Shown: positions 8,340-17,013, counted from the first letter of the stretch. The stretch is 64,000 nucleotides of DNA from Anaerolineae bacterium (GCA_019637615.1 JAHBVJ010000009.1:163006-227005), one strand, 5' to 3'. A program made the numbers and translations. The notes: generated by a model not told the origin, from the sequence alone.

Positions 8340-8561
8340 ATGGGCAAAGCAGAGATCACCAACAACATTCGGAAACTGCGCTTTAACCGTGACGAAATGA
8401 CGCAGCAAGCCCTAGCCGACAAGGTAGGCGTGACGCGGCAAACCATCGTCGCCATCGAGAAAGGCAACTACTCGCCTTCGTTGGAATTAGCCTTCCGCAT
8501 CGCCCGTGTTTTCGGCGCTACGGTGGAAGAAGTCTTCTCGTTTGAAGAAAAAGATTCTTGA
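8340..8561 (+). CDS. Small XRE-family helix-turn-helix regulator
   Basis: A 73-residue DNA-binding protein that is almost only an HTH_3 domain: NNIRKLRFNRDEMTQQALADKVGVTRQTIVAIEKGNYSPSLELAFRIARVFG, ending VEEVFSFEE. It matches the YozG/Cro-like class of minimal regulators. A longer reading frame begins at 8298 but would overlap the upstream gene; the ATG at 8340, one base after that gene's stop, gives the normal family N-terminus. Likely autoregulatory through the palindrome at 7806-7825. Confidence 0.88.
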   Translation: MGKAEITNNIRKLRFNRDEMTQQALADKVGVTRQTIVAIEKGNYSPSLELAFRIARVFGATVEEVFSFEEKDS

Positions 8562-8614
8562 AGGGTGTCATCAATTTTTAGCCATCGGATCGCAGCATCC
8601 CTAGGAGGGAACCC

Positions 8615-9613
8615 ATGAAAGCGATTGTCTACACAGAATACGGTTCGCCGGACGTATTACAACTCAACGAGGTCACGCAGCCCACGCCCAAGGACAACGA
8701 AGTATTAGTCAAGGTGCGTGCTACGCCCGTGAATTTCGGGGATATGCTGGCGCGGAATTTCAAAGCCGTTACGCCGCGCAATTTCGGGATGCCGCTGTTT
8801 ATGTGGCTGCCCGCACGGCTGGCACTCGGCTTCAACAAACCGCGCCGCCATATTTTGGGCAGTGAGTTCGCGGGTGATGTTGAAGCGGTTGGCAAAAGCG
8901 TCACGCGCTTCAAGGTGGGCGATCCGGTCTTTGGCTATTGCGCGATGAATTTCGGTGCGAACGCTGAATACCTGTGTATGCCGGAAACTGGCGTCATGGC
9001 GATCAAGCCGACCAATATGAGCTATGAAGAAGCCGCCGCCGTCCCTTATGGTGCCTTGACCGCACTAACTCTCCTGCGAAAAGTGAATATCCAGCCCGGA
9101 CAAAAAGTCCTGATCAACGGCGCATCCGGCGGGATCGGTTCGGCGGCGGTGCAGCTCGCCAAGCATGTATTCGGGGCAGAAGTGACGGGCGTCTGTGGCA
9201 CGCCGCGCCTCAGTTTCGTGAAGGCGCTCGGCGCGGATAAGGTCATCGACTACACCAAGCAGGATTTCACGCAGAGCGACGAACGCTACGATCTGATCTT
9301 CGACATCTTGGGCAAATGCTCGTTTTCACGCTGCCAGCGCGTGCTCAAGCCGGATGGACGCCTGCTGTTCGCCAGCTTCAAGATGAAACAGCTTTTCCAG
9401 ATGCTGTGGACTTCCAAGTTCAGCCGTCAAAAGGTAATCTGCACCTTGTCATCGGAAACGCCAGCCGATCTCGTGTTTGTCAAAGAGCTGTGCGAGGCGG
9501 GCAAGTTCACGGCGATCATCGACAAATGCTACCCGTTGGAACAGACCGCCGAGGCGCACCGCTACATCGAATCTGGGCATAAGCAAGGCCAGATCGTCGT
9601 CACGCTCGCCTAA
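8615..9613 (+). CDS. NAD(P)-dependent MDR oxidoreductase (quinone oxidoreductase/zeta-crystallin type)
   Basis: A 332-residue medium-chain dehydrogenase/reductase. The N-terminal GroES-like domain has VLVKVRATPVNFGDML; the Rossmann domain has GQKVLINGASGGIGSAAVQLAKHVFGAEVTGVC (residues ~163-195). The zinc-binding cysteines and histidines of true alcohol dehydrogenases are missing, which points to the zinc-free quinone reductase/enoyl reductase branch. It has a strong ribosome site (AGGAGGG) 6 bp before the ATG. It stands alone behind the HTH gene, with a short gap, and may share its transcript. The substrate is unknown. Confidence 0.85.
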   Translation: MKAIVYTEYGSPDVLQLNEVTQPTPKDNEVLVKVRATPVNFGDMLARNFKAVTPRNFGMPLFMWLPARLALGFNKPRRHILGSEFAGDVEAVGKSVTRFKVGDPVFGYCAMNFGANAEYLCMPETGVMAIKPTNMSYEEAAAVPYGALTALTLLRKVNIQPGQKVLINGASGGIGSAAVQLAKHVFGAEVTGVCGTPRLSFVKALGADKVIDYTKQDFTQSDERYDLIFDILGKCSFSRCQRVLKPDGRLLFASFKMKQLFQMLWTSKFSRQKVICTLSSETPADLVFVKELCEAGKFTAIIDKCYPLEQTAEAHRYIESGHKQGQIVVTLA

Positions 9614-9742
9614 CTAGACCAGACCTTACGCCGCCACAATGAGCAAGATTTTGCAAGACGCCGCGCGCCACTTCGCGTACACTGCCTGAAGCTGCTGAAG
9701 CCAGCACGACAACACGTAAGTGAACGAGACAAAGGCAAGCCC

Positions 9743-10153
9743 ATGAAATTTGATACCAAGCTCGCGGTGGTGGTACGCGATGATCTGCCCACGTGGCAAA
9801 AACTGAACATGACGGCGTTTCTGGTCAGCGGGATCGCGGCGAAAAAGCCAGAGATCATCGGTGAAGATTACGAGGACGGATCGGGCAATCTCTATTTGCC
9901 GATGTTCCGCCAGCCGACGATGGTCTTTGGCGCGAGTGCCGATCAAATCCGACGCGCCTATGATCGGGCGATGCAAAACGGTGTACAAATCTCGCTGTTC
10001 ACCGAAGATTTATTCTCCACCGGCCATGACGAAGCTAACCGTGCCGCCGTTAAAGCCGTCCCGCGTGAGGCATTGAACGTGGTGGGGATGGCTTTCCACG
10101 CGCCCAAGAAGGTAGCCGACAAAATCTTGGACGGTCTATCGCTGCACAAATAG
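9743..10153 (+). CDS. DUF2000 family protein
   Basis: A 136-residue protein of the DUF2000 family, recognisable from KLAVVVRDDLPTWQKLNMTAFLVSGIAA at the N-terminus, the YLPMFRQPTMVF strand, and NVVGMAFHAPKKVADKIL near the C-terminus. The fold resembles peptidyl-tRNA hydrolase 2-type proteins, but the function is not known. No signal or membrane segment is present. AAAGG lies upstream of the ATG. It is the last gene before an 839-bp non-coding region. Confidence 0.82.
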   Translation: MKFDTKLAVVVRDDLPTWQKLNMTAFLVSGIAAKKPEIIGEDYEDGSGNLYLPMFRQPTMVFGASADQIRRAYDRAMQNGVQISLFTEDLFSTGHDEANRAAVKAVPREALNVVGMAFHAPKKVADKILDGLSLHK

Positions 10154-10166
10154 CCTGCCCCGTTTG

Positions 10167-10192
10167 CAGCCCGCCGACAAACCGACGGGCTG
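10167..10192 (+). terminator. Hairpin after the DUF2000 gene
   Basis: CAGCCCG (10167-10173) pairs with CGGGCTG (10186-10192) around a 12-nt loop, 14 bp after the stop codon. There is no clear T-run, so termination may be weak. Confidence 0.4.
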
Positions 10193-10231
10193 TGACATTC
10201 TTGAACGAACGAATGCAAAAACCGACGCTCA

Positions 10232-10430
10232 CACCAACGCTTTTTCTTGAGTCCTTTTAGTGGACTTCTTGAACTTGTAACCGGGGGTTAATGGTCTTTC
10301 AAAAAATAAGGCAGGAATACGCTGCGCACGTCAACGCATTTTCTTGAGTCCCGAAGGGACTTCGTAAGGTAAGCCCGACAATTCATTGTCGGGGATCGAT
10401 TGCCTGACTAATCTCTTAAACACTATCAAC
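10232..10430. repeat. Interspersed repeat family 1, copy B, with a partial unit in front
   Basis: A partial unit at about 10232-10270 (CTTGAGTCC, then GGACTTCTT) is followed by a full copy from 10290: ATGGTCTTTCAAAAAATAAGG, the AGTCCC/GGGACT hairpin, and the CCCGACAAT/ATTGTCGGG palindrome, closing at CTTAAACACTATCAAC. Copy C at 31.84-32.03 kb is its closest relative. It lies in the 10154-10992 gene-free region, ahead of a candidate RNA gene. Confidence 0.8.
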
Positions 10431-10589
10431 CCTCGGCGTGCGTTGGCAACACACCCACGTTTCCCATGCTAATTTCTTCACCACCCTCAACGTTGAGTGG
10501 CGTTTCCGCAACGCCATGTAACCTACCTACAACTGAGAACCTTTACAGCTTTTTTATAAGTTCTTACACAGTTCTAATGCATTGCCTAC

Positions 10590-10617
10590 TTGACTCTCTA
10601 CAGAATTGATGTAGAAT
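10590..10617 (+). promoter_or_regulatory. Promoter of candidate RNA, copy 1
   Basis: TTGACT (10590-10595), a 16-bp spacer and TAGAAT (10612-10617). The same pair of hexamers with the same spacer recurs at 32169-32196 in front of a homologous non-coding segment. No ORF of plausible quality follows, so the product is probably an RNA. Confidence 0.6.
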
Positions 10618-10623
10618 GTTTGA

Positions 10624-10930
10624 ACTACTCAGAACTACGTCTTGGGAGAATGTGGGCGTGGCAGCTTCCCCTTCACAGACCAATGGCAACGAGTAGGCAC
10701 CTTAACATTGCGGGTCGAAGTGTCCCATCAACGCCAGTTGTTAACGCGGTCAACATAGTGTAGATCGTGTAACATCGGACACCAGGCTCTATACGGCTGA
10801 CCTGTGCCTCGCTTGGCCTTCCTGACAACGGTGCGCCAAACGCATCATCAGAACACTTCATCGGACACGCGCTCTGTTTCCAGAATGATCCCGCTCGCAC
10901 CAGCCAACAGTATCACTTCAGGGATCATCA
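10624..10930 (+). ncRNA. Candidate structured non-coding RNA, copy 1 (~307 nt, unnamed family)
   Basis: The segment shares ordered blocks with 32203-32510: GGCAGCTT (10660), AGACCA (10677), GCACCT, GCCAGTT, CATCAGAACAC (10846), ATGATCCC (10885), AGCCAACAG (10902) and GGATCAT (10922). Block spacing is nearly equal between copies, and one spacing differs by a single base (39 versus 38) in the best-conserved part, which argues against coding. ATGATCCC and GGGATCAT (10921-10928) can form an 8-bp stem closing over AGCCAACAG. Start and end are estimates from the promoter and the limit of conservation. It does not look like tmRNA, RNase P, SRP or 6S RNA. The biological role is unknown. Confidence 0.5.
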
Positions 10931-10952
10931 CCCACACGCTCATCACGACGGC

Positions 10953-10990
10953 GCAGCCAGCACTCAGGACTAAGCACTAAGCACTTCTTT
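10953..10990. repeat. Repeat family 2, short copy abutting the ABC-F stop codon
   Basis: CAGCACTCAGGACTAAGCACT, then AAGCACTTCTTTT, directly beside the stop codon (10993-10995) of the minus-strand ABC-F gene. The AGCACT/GGACTAA motifs recur at 32.58, 33.55-33.79 and 48.37-48.51 kb. Confidence 0.65.
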
Positions 10991-10992
10991 TG

Positions 10993-12951
10993 CTAGTTCG
11001 CCAGCAATTCTTCCCACTCGATCATCTTGGCGTCTAGCTCGGCCTGCGTCTCGTTGTAGGCAATGCCCAGATCGCGCACCTTGTCCACCTTGCCCGCCGA
11101 ACTCGCCACGCCCAGATCGCCGGAGAGTTCCACCAGTTGCAGTTCCAACTGCTGGATGCGCTGCTCGACCTGTGCGATGCGCTTCTCGCGTTCCTTGGGG
11201 TTCATGCGCGGCTTGGATGACGCGCCACCGCCACTGTTGCCGCCGTTATGGCTTGCCGAGGGCAGTGGTCTGCCCTTCTCCAACGCTTTCTGGTCGGCTT
11301 GCGCGGCGATGCGCTTCTGACGTTCCTGTTCGCGCGCCGCAAGATACTCGGCGTAGGTACCCTCGAACAGATCGAACTTGCCCGGTGTGGCTGACCATAT
11401 CTGCGTCGCCAGCGCGTTGATCAAGTAGCGGTCGTGGCTCACCATTAGGATCGTGCCTTCGAACTCCGCCAGCACCGCTTGCAAGACTTCCTGCGCGGGG
11501 ATGTCGAGGTGGTTGGTCGGCTCGTCTAGCATCAAGAAGTTCGCCCCGCCGAGCGCCAATTTCGCCAGCGCGATCCGTCCGCGTTCGCCACCGCTCAGGG
11601 TGCTTACAGGGCGGAACACATCCTCGCCTGTGAACAGAAACTTGGCGAGGTAATCCCGCGCCGTACTGATCGGGATGTCTTTCACGGTCAGCAGTTCATC
11701 CAGCAGACTGTTCTCATCATGGAGTAGCTCATGCGCCTGTGCGAAATACCCGATCTTGACCTGCGCCCCCAGTTTGCTCGTGCCATGCTTGGGTTCAAGC
11801 TGACTGAGCAGCGTCTTGACCAGCGTAGTTTTGCCCACGCCGTTCGGGCCGATCACCGCCGCCACTTCGCCGCGATACAGCGTCAGATCGGGCACCGTGA
11901 ACAGCGTCTTGCCGTCGGGGTAGCCAACTTGCAAGTCTTTGGTCATCAGCACCTTGTCACCGCTGCGGACGTTAGCCTGCAAATTCAGGTGCAGCGTGCG
12001 CGATTGGCGCGGACGGGTGATCAGTTCATCACGTTTCAGCCGATCCAGCCTCTTGAGTCGGCCTTTGGCTTGGCGCGTGTTCTGCCCCGCCATATTGCGG
12101 CGGATGTATTCTTCTTGCTTCTCGATGAACTCTTGCTGCGTCTCGTACTCCGCCAAGCGCCGCGCGTGCCGTTCTTCGCGCTGCTTGACGTAATGGCTGT
12201 AGTTGCCGCGATACGTCTCGATGCGCTGCCAGTCCAGCTCCCAGATCACGTTGACCACGTTGTCCATGAAATAGCGGTCATGGCTGACGACCAGCAGCGC
12301 ACCCTTCCAACCGTTCAGGAACGACTCCAGCCATTCGACGGCATTGATGTCCAGATGGTTGGTCGGCTCGTCCAGCACCAACAGATCGGGGCTTTCCAGC
12401 AGCAGTTTGCCGAGGAAGGCGCGCGTCTTCTGCCCGCCGGAAAGATGCGAGATCGGCTTTTGATAATCTTCCGGCGTAAAGCCCAAGCCTTGCAGCACCT
12501 GCTTGATTCGCGTTTCGTAATCGTAGCCGCCCGCGAGTTCGAATTCGTGCTGCAAACGCCCGTACCGCTCGATCACTTCATCAGCATCGGTGCGCGACGA
12601 GTCCGCCATTTTGTCTGCCAGATCATGCAGCTCGGCCTCGCGGCGGCGCAACGCATCGAACGCACTCAGCATCTCATCCCACAGGATATGCCCGCCCAAC
12701 AATTCTGGGCGCTGTGGCAGAAAGCCGATGCTCAGACCCTTGGCGCGGAACACGCTGCCAGCGATGCCCGTATCGGGGTTCACACTGGGGTCATCCAAGC
12801 CGATTAGGATGCGGATCAGCGTGGTCTTACCAGCGCCGTTCGGCCCCACCAGCGCGATCTTCGCCCCGTGCGGGATTTCGATGTTGATGTCGCGGAAAAC
12901 CTCGTCAGCAGCGAAGAACTTGCTAACGTTAGAAGTCGTCAGAATGGACAT
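10993..12951 (-). CDS. ABC-F family ATPase (Uup/YheS-like)
   Basis: The 652-residue protein has two ATP-binding cassettes and no membrane segments, the ABC-F layout. Cassette 1: GPNGAGKTT (Walker A, ~37-45), LSGGQ, LLVLDEPTNHLD. A helical linker follows, then cassette 2: GPNGVGKTT, LSGGE, FLMLDEPTNHLD. The C-terminal ~80 residues form a charged coiled coil after a basic, glycine/serine-rich stretch, as in Uup-type proteins. Family members act on ribosomes (translation factors or antibiotic protection) or on branched DNA; the subtype cannot be fixed by eye. Its stop codon directly abuts a family 2 repeat. Large ORFs on the opposite strand are shadows. Confidence 0.9.
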   Translation of the reverse strand: MSILTTSNVSKFFAADEVFRDINIEIPHGAKIALVGPNGAGKTTLIRILIGLDDPSVNPDTGIAGSVFRAKGLSIGFLPQRPELLGGHILWDEMLSAFDALRRREAELHDLADKMADSSRTDADEVIERYGRLQHEFELAGGYDYETRIKQVLQGLGFTPEDYQKPISHLSGGQKTRAFLGKLLLESPDLLVLDEPTNHLDINAVEWLESFLNGWKGALLVVSHDRYFMDNVVNVIWELDWQRIETYRGNYSHYVKQREERHARRLAEYETQQEFIEKQEEYIRRNMAGQNTRQAKGRLKRLDRLKRDELITRPRQSRTLHLNLQANVRSGDKVLMTKDLQVGYPDGKTLFTVPDLTLYRGEVAAVIGPNGVGKTTLVKTLLSQLEPKHGTSKLGAQVKIGYFAQAHELLHDENSLLDELLTVKDIPISTARDYLAKFLFTGEDVFRPVSTLSGGERGRIALAKLALGGANFLMLDEPTNHLDIPAQEVLQAVLAEFEGTILMVSHDRYLINALATQIWSATPGKFDLFEGTYAEYLAAREQERQKRIAAQADQKALEKGRPLPSASHNGGNSGGGASSKPRMNPKEREKRIAQVEQRIQQLELQLVELSGDLGVASSAGKVDKVRDLGIAYNETQAELDAKMIEWEELLAN

Positions 12952-13055
12952 GCTTGGCTCAGTATATGCTAAATCACAACCACGCCCATTATAGTAAACG
13001 TAGCGACCATTGCCTAGAGTCGGGTTCTGAGCTGGCTAGATCGCCGCGTGATTAC

Positions 13056-14297
13056 TCAGGTGATGTTGCGTTCCAGCGCGATCAAATCTTCCCACGTTTC
13101 ACGCCGCCGCACGATCCGCCATGTGTCGCCTTCGACCAGCACTTCCGGCGGGCGTGGACGGGCGTTGTAGTTCGACCCCATCACCGCGCCATACGCGCCG
13201 GTGTCCATCACCGCCAGCCGATCACCGGGCTGCAAGGTGGGCAGGGTCACGTCGTTGCGCAGCACGTCGGCGCTCTCACAGACAGGGCCAACGACCTGCG
13301 AATTGGTGTATTCGGCGCTGGCGGGGTCATGCAGTGTCATCACATCGTGCGTCGCGCCATACAACGCTGGACGGATCAACTCGGTCATGCCGCCGTCAGT
13401 CACGACGATCACACCAGCGGGCGACGGCTTGATGTACTGCACTTCCACGATCAGCAAACCAGCGTCCGCGACCACGTAGCGCCCCGGCTCGATCATCAAA
13501 TGCAAGCGGCGGTTGGCGAAGATCGGTTCGAGCGCGGCGGCGAAGGCAGCGGGTTCGGGCACGTCGTCGCCTGTGTACGAAACCGGAAAGCCGCCGCCGA
13601 TGTTCAGCGCCCGCAGTGATGAATGCTGGTCGAACAGCGGCAATACGGTTTGCACCGCTTCTACTGTGCGTTCGACGGTGCCAAGCTGGCTGCCGATATG
13701 GATGTGAATGCCTTCAACCGTCACTTCATCGGAATCGGCATATTTTTCGAGCAGTTCACCCGCTTCCGCCAGCGAGATGCCGAATTTGGCAGCAGCATGT
13801 CCCGTCGCGATGTATTGATGTGTGTCAGCCTTCACGTCGGGATTGATGCGCAGCGCTACACGTGGCTTTTTGTGCAGTTGTCCCGCCAAGCGTGCGAGGC
13901 GTGCCAGTTCCAGCCCGCTTTCGACGTTGATCCAGCCGACGCCAACATCCAGTGCATATTTGAGTTCAGCTTCGGTCTTACCCACGCCCGCGAACACGAT
14001 CATATTGGGGTCTACGCCCGCTTGCAGCCCCTTGTAAATCTCGCCCGCCGACACCGCGTCCAAGCCCGCGCCGCTGTCTACCAGCGTCCGCACCAAGGCA
14101 AGGTTGGCGTTAGCCTTCAGACTGTAGTGGATTTCGGCGTCAGGGAACGCTTTTTGTAGGCTGCGCAGGTTATCTACGGCGCGATCCTGACTGTACACGT
14201 AGCACGGCGTCCCGATCTCATCCGACAGCGCCATCAAATCGACGCCATCGACGTATAACGACCCATACTGGTAATGCGCAATGCGGTTAGTAGCCAT
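13056..14297 (-). CDS. lysA: Diaminopimelate decarboxylase
   Basis: This enzyme decarboxylates meso-diaminopimelate to L-lysine, the last step of lysine synthesis. The 413-residue PLP enzyme of fold type III shows EIHYSLKANANLALV (PLP lysine in YSLKAN), the glycine-rich LNIGGGFPVSY loop, MIEPGRYVV, and GPVCESADVL with the catalytic Cys. The frame runs back to 14414, but the ATG at 14297 gives the normal LysA N-terminus (MATNRIAHYQYG) and overlaps the end of the upstream hydrolase gene by 11 bp, implying translational coupling. It is the third gene of a minus-strand operon. Confidence 0.92.
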   Translation of the reverse strand: MATNRIAHYQYGSLYVDGVDLMALSDEIGTPCYVYSQDRAVDNLRSLQKAFPDAEIHYSLKANANLALVRTLVDSGAGLDAVSAGEIYKGLQAGVDPNMIVFAGVGKTEAELKYALDVGVGWINVESGLELARLARLAGQLHKKPRVALRINPDVKADTHQYIATGHAAAKFGISLAEAGELLEKYADSDEVTVEGIHIHIGSQLGTVERTVEAVQTVLPLFDQHSSLRALNIGGGFPVSYTGDDVPEPAAFAAALEPIFANRRLHLMIEPGRYVVADAGLLIVEVQYIKPSPAGVIVVTDGGMTELIRPALYGATHDVMTLHDPASAEYTNSQVVGPVCESADVLRNDVTLPTLQPGDRLAVMDTGAYGAVMGSNYNARPRPPEVLVEGDTWRIVRRRETWEDLIALERNIT

Positions 14298-15042
14298 TTC
14301 GTCCCCAGAAGCTCTTGATCGTTTCGAGGAATCCAAGCGGTTGCTCGGTGTGTACGCTGTGTCCGACGCCGGGGAAGACTTCCATCTTCCCGCGTTTGTT
14401 CGGGATGCGGTCAACGAATTTCTGCCCGTAAGCGGCAGGGTTCAGACCGTCCTGATCACCGAGGATGAGGAGCGTTGGACATTTGATCATATGCGCGCGG
14501 CTGAGGCTGACGTCGCCGCCATGTTGCTCGATCACCGCGCAGAAAGCATCTACCCACTGGTAGGGCCACAGATCGATATTTTGCCCCGGATGCTGCGACC
14601 GATGGAAGTCAGTGATCCACTTGTGCGGCAGGGCACGGCGCTGTGGTTCGCACAAATCGGGCGGGAACGAGCCAATCGCGCCCCACGCGATCACGCTGCG
14701 GCACAGGTCAGCCCGCATGATCGGCAGCAGCAGCGCCACCTCGCCGCCATCGCTGAATCCCATGATGTCTACTTGCTGCACGTCGAGCGCGTCGAGGAAG
14801 CGCGTCATCATGGCGGCGTCACGAAAATAGAAATCCGGCGGGAAGCCACGAAATGGTGGCACACTCTGCCCGTAACCGGGGAGATCGGGCACGATCACCC
14901 GTCGTCCCAACGCCGCGATCTGGTTGGCGAGCGGCAGCATATCGTCCCCGACCATCACCCAACCGTGCATCAGCAGCGTCGGCGTGCCCTCGCCCACCAC
15001 CTGATAATGCATCGTTTGATTTTCAACTTCAATAATCGGCAT
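14287..15042 (-). CDS. Alpha/beta hydrolase
   Basis: A 251-residue alpha/beta-fold hydrolase. Ser nucleophile elbow: DIMGFSDGGEVAL. Asp: LILGDQDGLNP. His: GVGHSVHTEQP. The oxyanion motif is LLMHGW. The catalytic triad is complete, so it is probably active, on an unknown ester or related small substrate. It is cytosolic. It lies between a class-I amidotransferase-like gene (12 bp upstream) and lysA (overlapping), all on the minus strand. This does not look like a dedicated lysine-pathway gene, so co-transcription may be coincidental. Confidence 0.85.
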   Translation of the reverse strand: MPIIEVENQTMHYQVVGEGTPTLLMHGWVMVGDDMLPLANQIAALGRRVIVPDLPGYGQSVPPFRGFPPDFYFRDAAMMTRFLDALDVQQVDIMGFSDGGEVALLLPIMRADLCRSVIAWGAIGSFPPDLCEPQRRALPHKWITDFHRSQHPGQNIDLWPYQWVDAFCAVIEQHGGDVSLSRAHMIKCPTLLILGDQDGLNPAAYGQKFVDRIPNKRGKMEVFPGVGHSVHTEQPLGFLETIKSFWGRNGY

Positions 15043-15054
15043 AGCGTTCCCCCG

Positions 15055-15732
15055 TCAAGCGTGACGGCAGCGATCCACGAAATCTTTGAACAACGGCAGC
15101 GTGACATCCAACATACGCTCTGGATGGAACTGCACGCCGAGCAGCCGTCCATCCTCGGACTCGATAGCTTCCACCACGCCATCGGGACTGTAAGCCACCG
15201 GACGCAAGCCCCGCCCGATTTGCGCGACGGCCTGCACATGATAGGTATTCACCGCCAAGTGGTCACGATCGAAAATATCGTGCAATCGCGATCCTTGCGT
15301 CAGCTCCACATCATGCTGCCTGCCGCCGCGTGCGTAGCTGTGCGGCTGTGTGCCCGTTTGATGCGCCATCACATCAGCGTAGATCGTGCCGCCTGCGCGG
15401 GCATTGATGAACTGCATCCCGTAGCAAATGCCCATGATCGGACGTGCGGTGAACGCATCGAAAATGCGCTTGTCAGAACGCACCCGCGCCGGATCGGTAT
15501 CTTCCAGATCGGTGGGCAAGTCACCGATCAGGCCGTCGGTGATGGCTGGCCCACCTGTGATCAGCAGGCCATCCAGCAGATCGGTGAACTCAGTTACGGA
15601 ATCATCGGCCTCCAGCACGGGCACGATCAGCGGCAGTCCGCCAGCGGCCTCGATAGCGCGCACATAGTAGTGCGAGAGTTTTTGTGTCTGGTCTTCGTAA
15701 CTGGTGGTGATCCCGATGCGGGGGCGTGGCAT
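15055..15732 (-). CDS. Gamma-glutamyl-gamma-aminobutyrate hydrolase family protein (peptidase C26)
   Basis: A 225-residue class-I glutamine amidotransferase-type hydrolase. The N-terminal RIGITTSYED, LLDGLLITGGPAI and the nucleophile elbow GICYGMQFINA (Cys) match PuuD-like enzymes; the His-Glu pair is in GVQFHPERM. Relatives hydrolyse gamma-glutamyl amides such as gamma-glutamyl-GABA during polyamine breakdown; the real substrate here is unproven, since no other puu genes are near. First gene of the operon with the hydrolase and lysA. Confidence 0.85.
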   Translation of the reverse strand: MPRPRIGITTSYEDQTQKLSHYYVRAIEAAGGLPLIVPVLEADDSVTEFTDLLDGLLITGGPAITDGLIGDLPTDLEDTDPARVRSDKRIFDAFTARPIMGICYGMQFINARAGGTIYADVMAHQTGTQPHSYARGGRQHDVELTQGSRLHDIFDRDHLAVNTYHVQAVAQIGRGLRPVAYSPDGVVEAIESEDGRLLGVQFHPERMLDVTLPLFKDFVDRCRHA

Positions 15733-15864
15733 GGCGCGTGTTCCTCTCTGTGTCGTCAGCGCGAGTCTGACTCATCCCCCGTGATTAGGCAAGCCATCTC
15801 TCGCTATCTCGCGTGCGCAAGTTATACTCGAATGGGGTGCAATCCGTAAGTAGAAAGCTTTGAT

Positions 15865-17001
15865 ATGAATGCAGATGTGATTATCGTTGGCGGCGGGCCG
15901 GGGGGCAGCGTAGCAGCGGCGGCAGCCGTGCAAAAAGGGCTGAAGGTGCTGCTGCTGGACAGGGCAGAATTCCCGCGCGACAAGGTGTGTGGCGATGCCG
16001 TCGCCGCGCACTGCTTCGATTTGCTGCGCGAATTGGGCATGGAACCGTTTACCGATCCGGCTTTTTACAAGATCGACCAATTCAATATTCGCGGGCCACG
16101 TGGCATCAGTTTGACTTTCAAATTGAGCGAGTCCGAGCAAACCGCCTCGTGCATCGTACCGCGTTATGTATTCGACAACGCGCTGTTTCAGTTCGCCATC
16201 AAATCCGGCGCGGAATTCCAGAAGGCGTCTGTCGCGAGCTTGATCGTGGAACACGGACAGGTGGTCGGCGTCAAGGCCAAAGTCGGCAAACAAGAGGCTG
16301 AGTTCCGTGCGCCCGTCGTGATCGGCGCGGATGGGGCGGCGTCGGTAGTGGCGCGTGACCTGAACAGCCGCCAGCCGCGCGAGGATCGCTGGGCGGTGGC
16401 GCTGCGTGCGTACATCGATACCGAGGCTGACCTTGACCGCACCATCGATTTCGTCTTCCTCGACAAAATCCAGCCCGGTTATGCGTGGCTGTTCCCGATT
16501 GCCAAACGCCGCGCCAATATCGGCGTCGGGATGCGCTCGGATTTCTACAAAAAGCAAAATAAATCACTCAACGAAGCGTTGGATTACTATCTGAGCACGC
16601 CCGTTGTGCGCAAGCTGATCGGGTCGCACACGCCGGAAAATGTCAAATCGTGGTCGCTGCCGATCTTCAGCTTCGAGTTGAAGCGTGTCTTCAATGGCGC
16701 GTTATTGGTTGGGGATGCGGGCGGCTTCGTCACGCCGTTAGCGGGCGCGGGCATCCATACCGCTGTCGTGACGGGCTTGGCGGCGGCGGAAGCGGCAGCG
16801 CGGGCGCTCAAGACGGGCGACGTATCCGAGCACGGGTTGGCCTCCTACGACGCCTTGTGGAAAGCAGAGTTAGCCGCCGATATGCGCCGTGAACTGGCAG
16901 TCCATGATGTGCTGGCCTTCATCCCCGGCCTGATCGATGCCTTTTTGCTGGCGGCGCGCGCAGTCCCGCCGCTGGTGCCGAGGCTGTTGGGCAAAATCTA
17001 A
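15865..17001 (+). CDS. Geranylgeranyl reductase family FAD-dependent oxidoreductase
   Basis: A 378-residue flavoprotein. The N-terminus holds the FAD dinucleotide motif DVIIVGGGPGGSVAAAAAVQKG and RAEFPRDKVCGDAV, the signature of the geranylgeranyl reductase (ChlP/GGR) branch. The second FAD motif, GALLVGDAGGFVTPLAGAGIHTAV, is near residue 275-300. Family members reduce isoprenoid double bonds in chlorophyll, lipid or quinone side chains. With a polyprenyl synthase elsewhere in the window, a lipid or menaquinone substrate is possible, but this is inference. The sugar isomerase gene follows 12 bp later with a good RBS, suggesting an operon. Confidence 0.85.
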   Translation: MNADVIIVGGGPGGSVAAAAAVQKGLKVLLLDRAEFPRDKVCGDAVAAHCFDLLRELGMEPFTDPAFYKIDQFNIRGPRGISLTFKLSESEQTASCIVPRYVFDNALFQFAIKSGAEFQKASVASLIVEHGQVVGVKAKVGKQEAEFRAPVVIGADGAASVVARDLNSRQPREDRWAVALRAYIDTEADLDRTIDFVFLDKIQPGYAWLFPIAKRRANIGVGMRSDFYKKQNKSLNEALDYYLSTPVVRKLIGSHTPENVKSWSLPIFSFELKRVFNGALLVGDAGGFVTPLAGAGIHTAVVTGLAAAEAAARALKTGDVSEHGLASYDALWKAELAADMRRELAVHDVLAFIPGLIDAFLLAARAVPPLVPRLLGKI

Positions 17002-17013
17002 GGAGCGATACGA

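Noticed and set aside
10673..10900. 75-codon minus-strand ORF
   Set aside because: It overlaps the candidate RNA, which is better supported by a conserved paralogue; no protein family.
11731..12807. 358-codon ORF on the + strand
   Set aside because: It lies antisense to the ABC-F gene, with no domain and shadow-type composition.
14281..15849. 522-codon ORF on the + strand
   Set aside because: It spans the opposite strand of lysA's start, the hydrolase and the C26 gene, all of which have intact catalytic motifs; its own translation has none.
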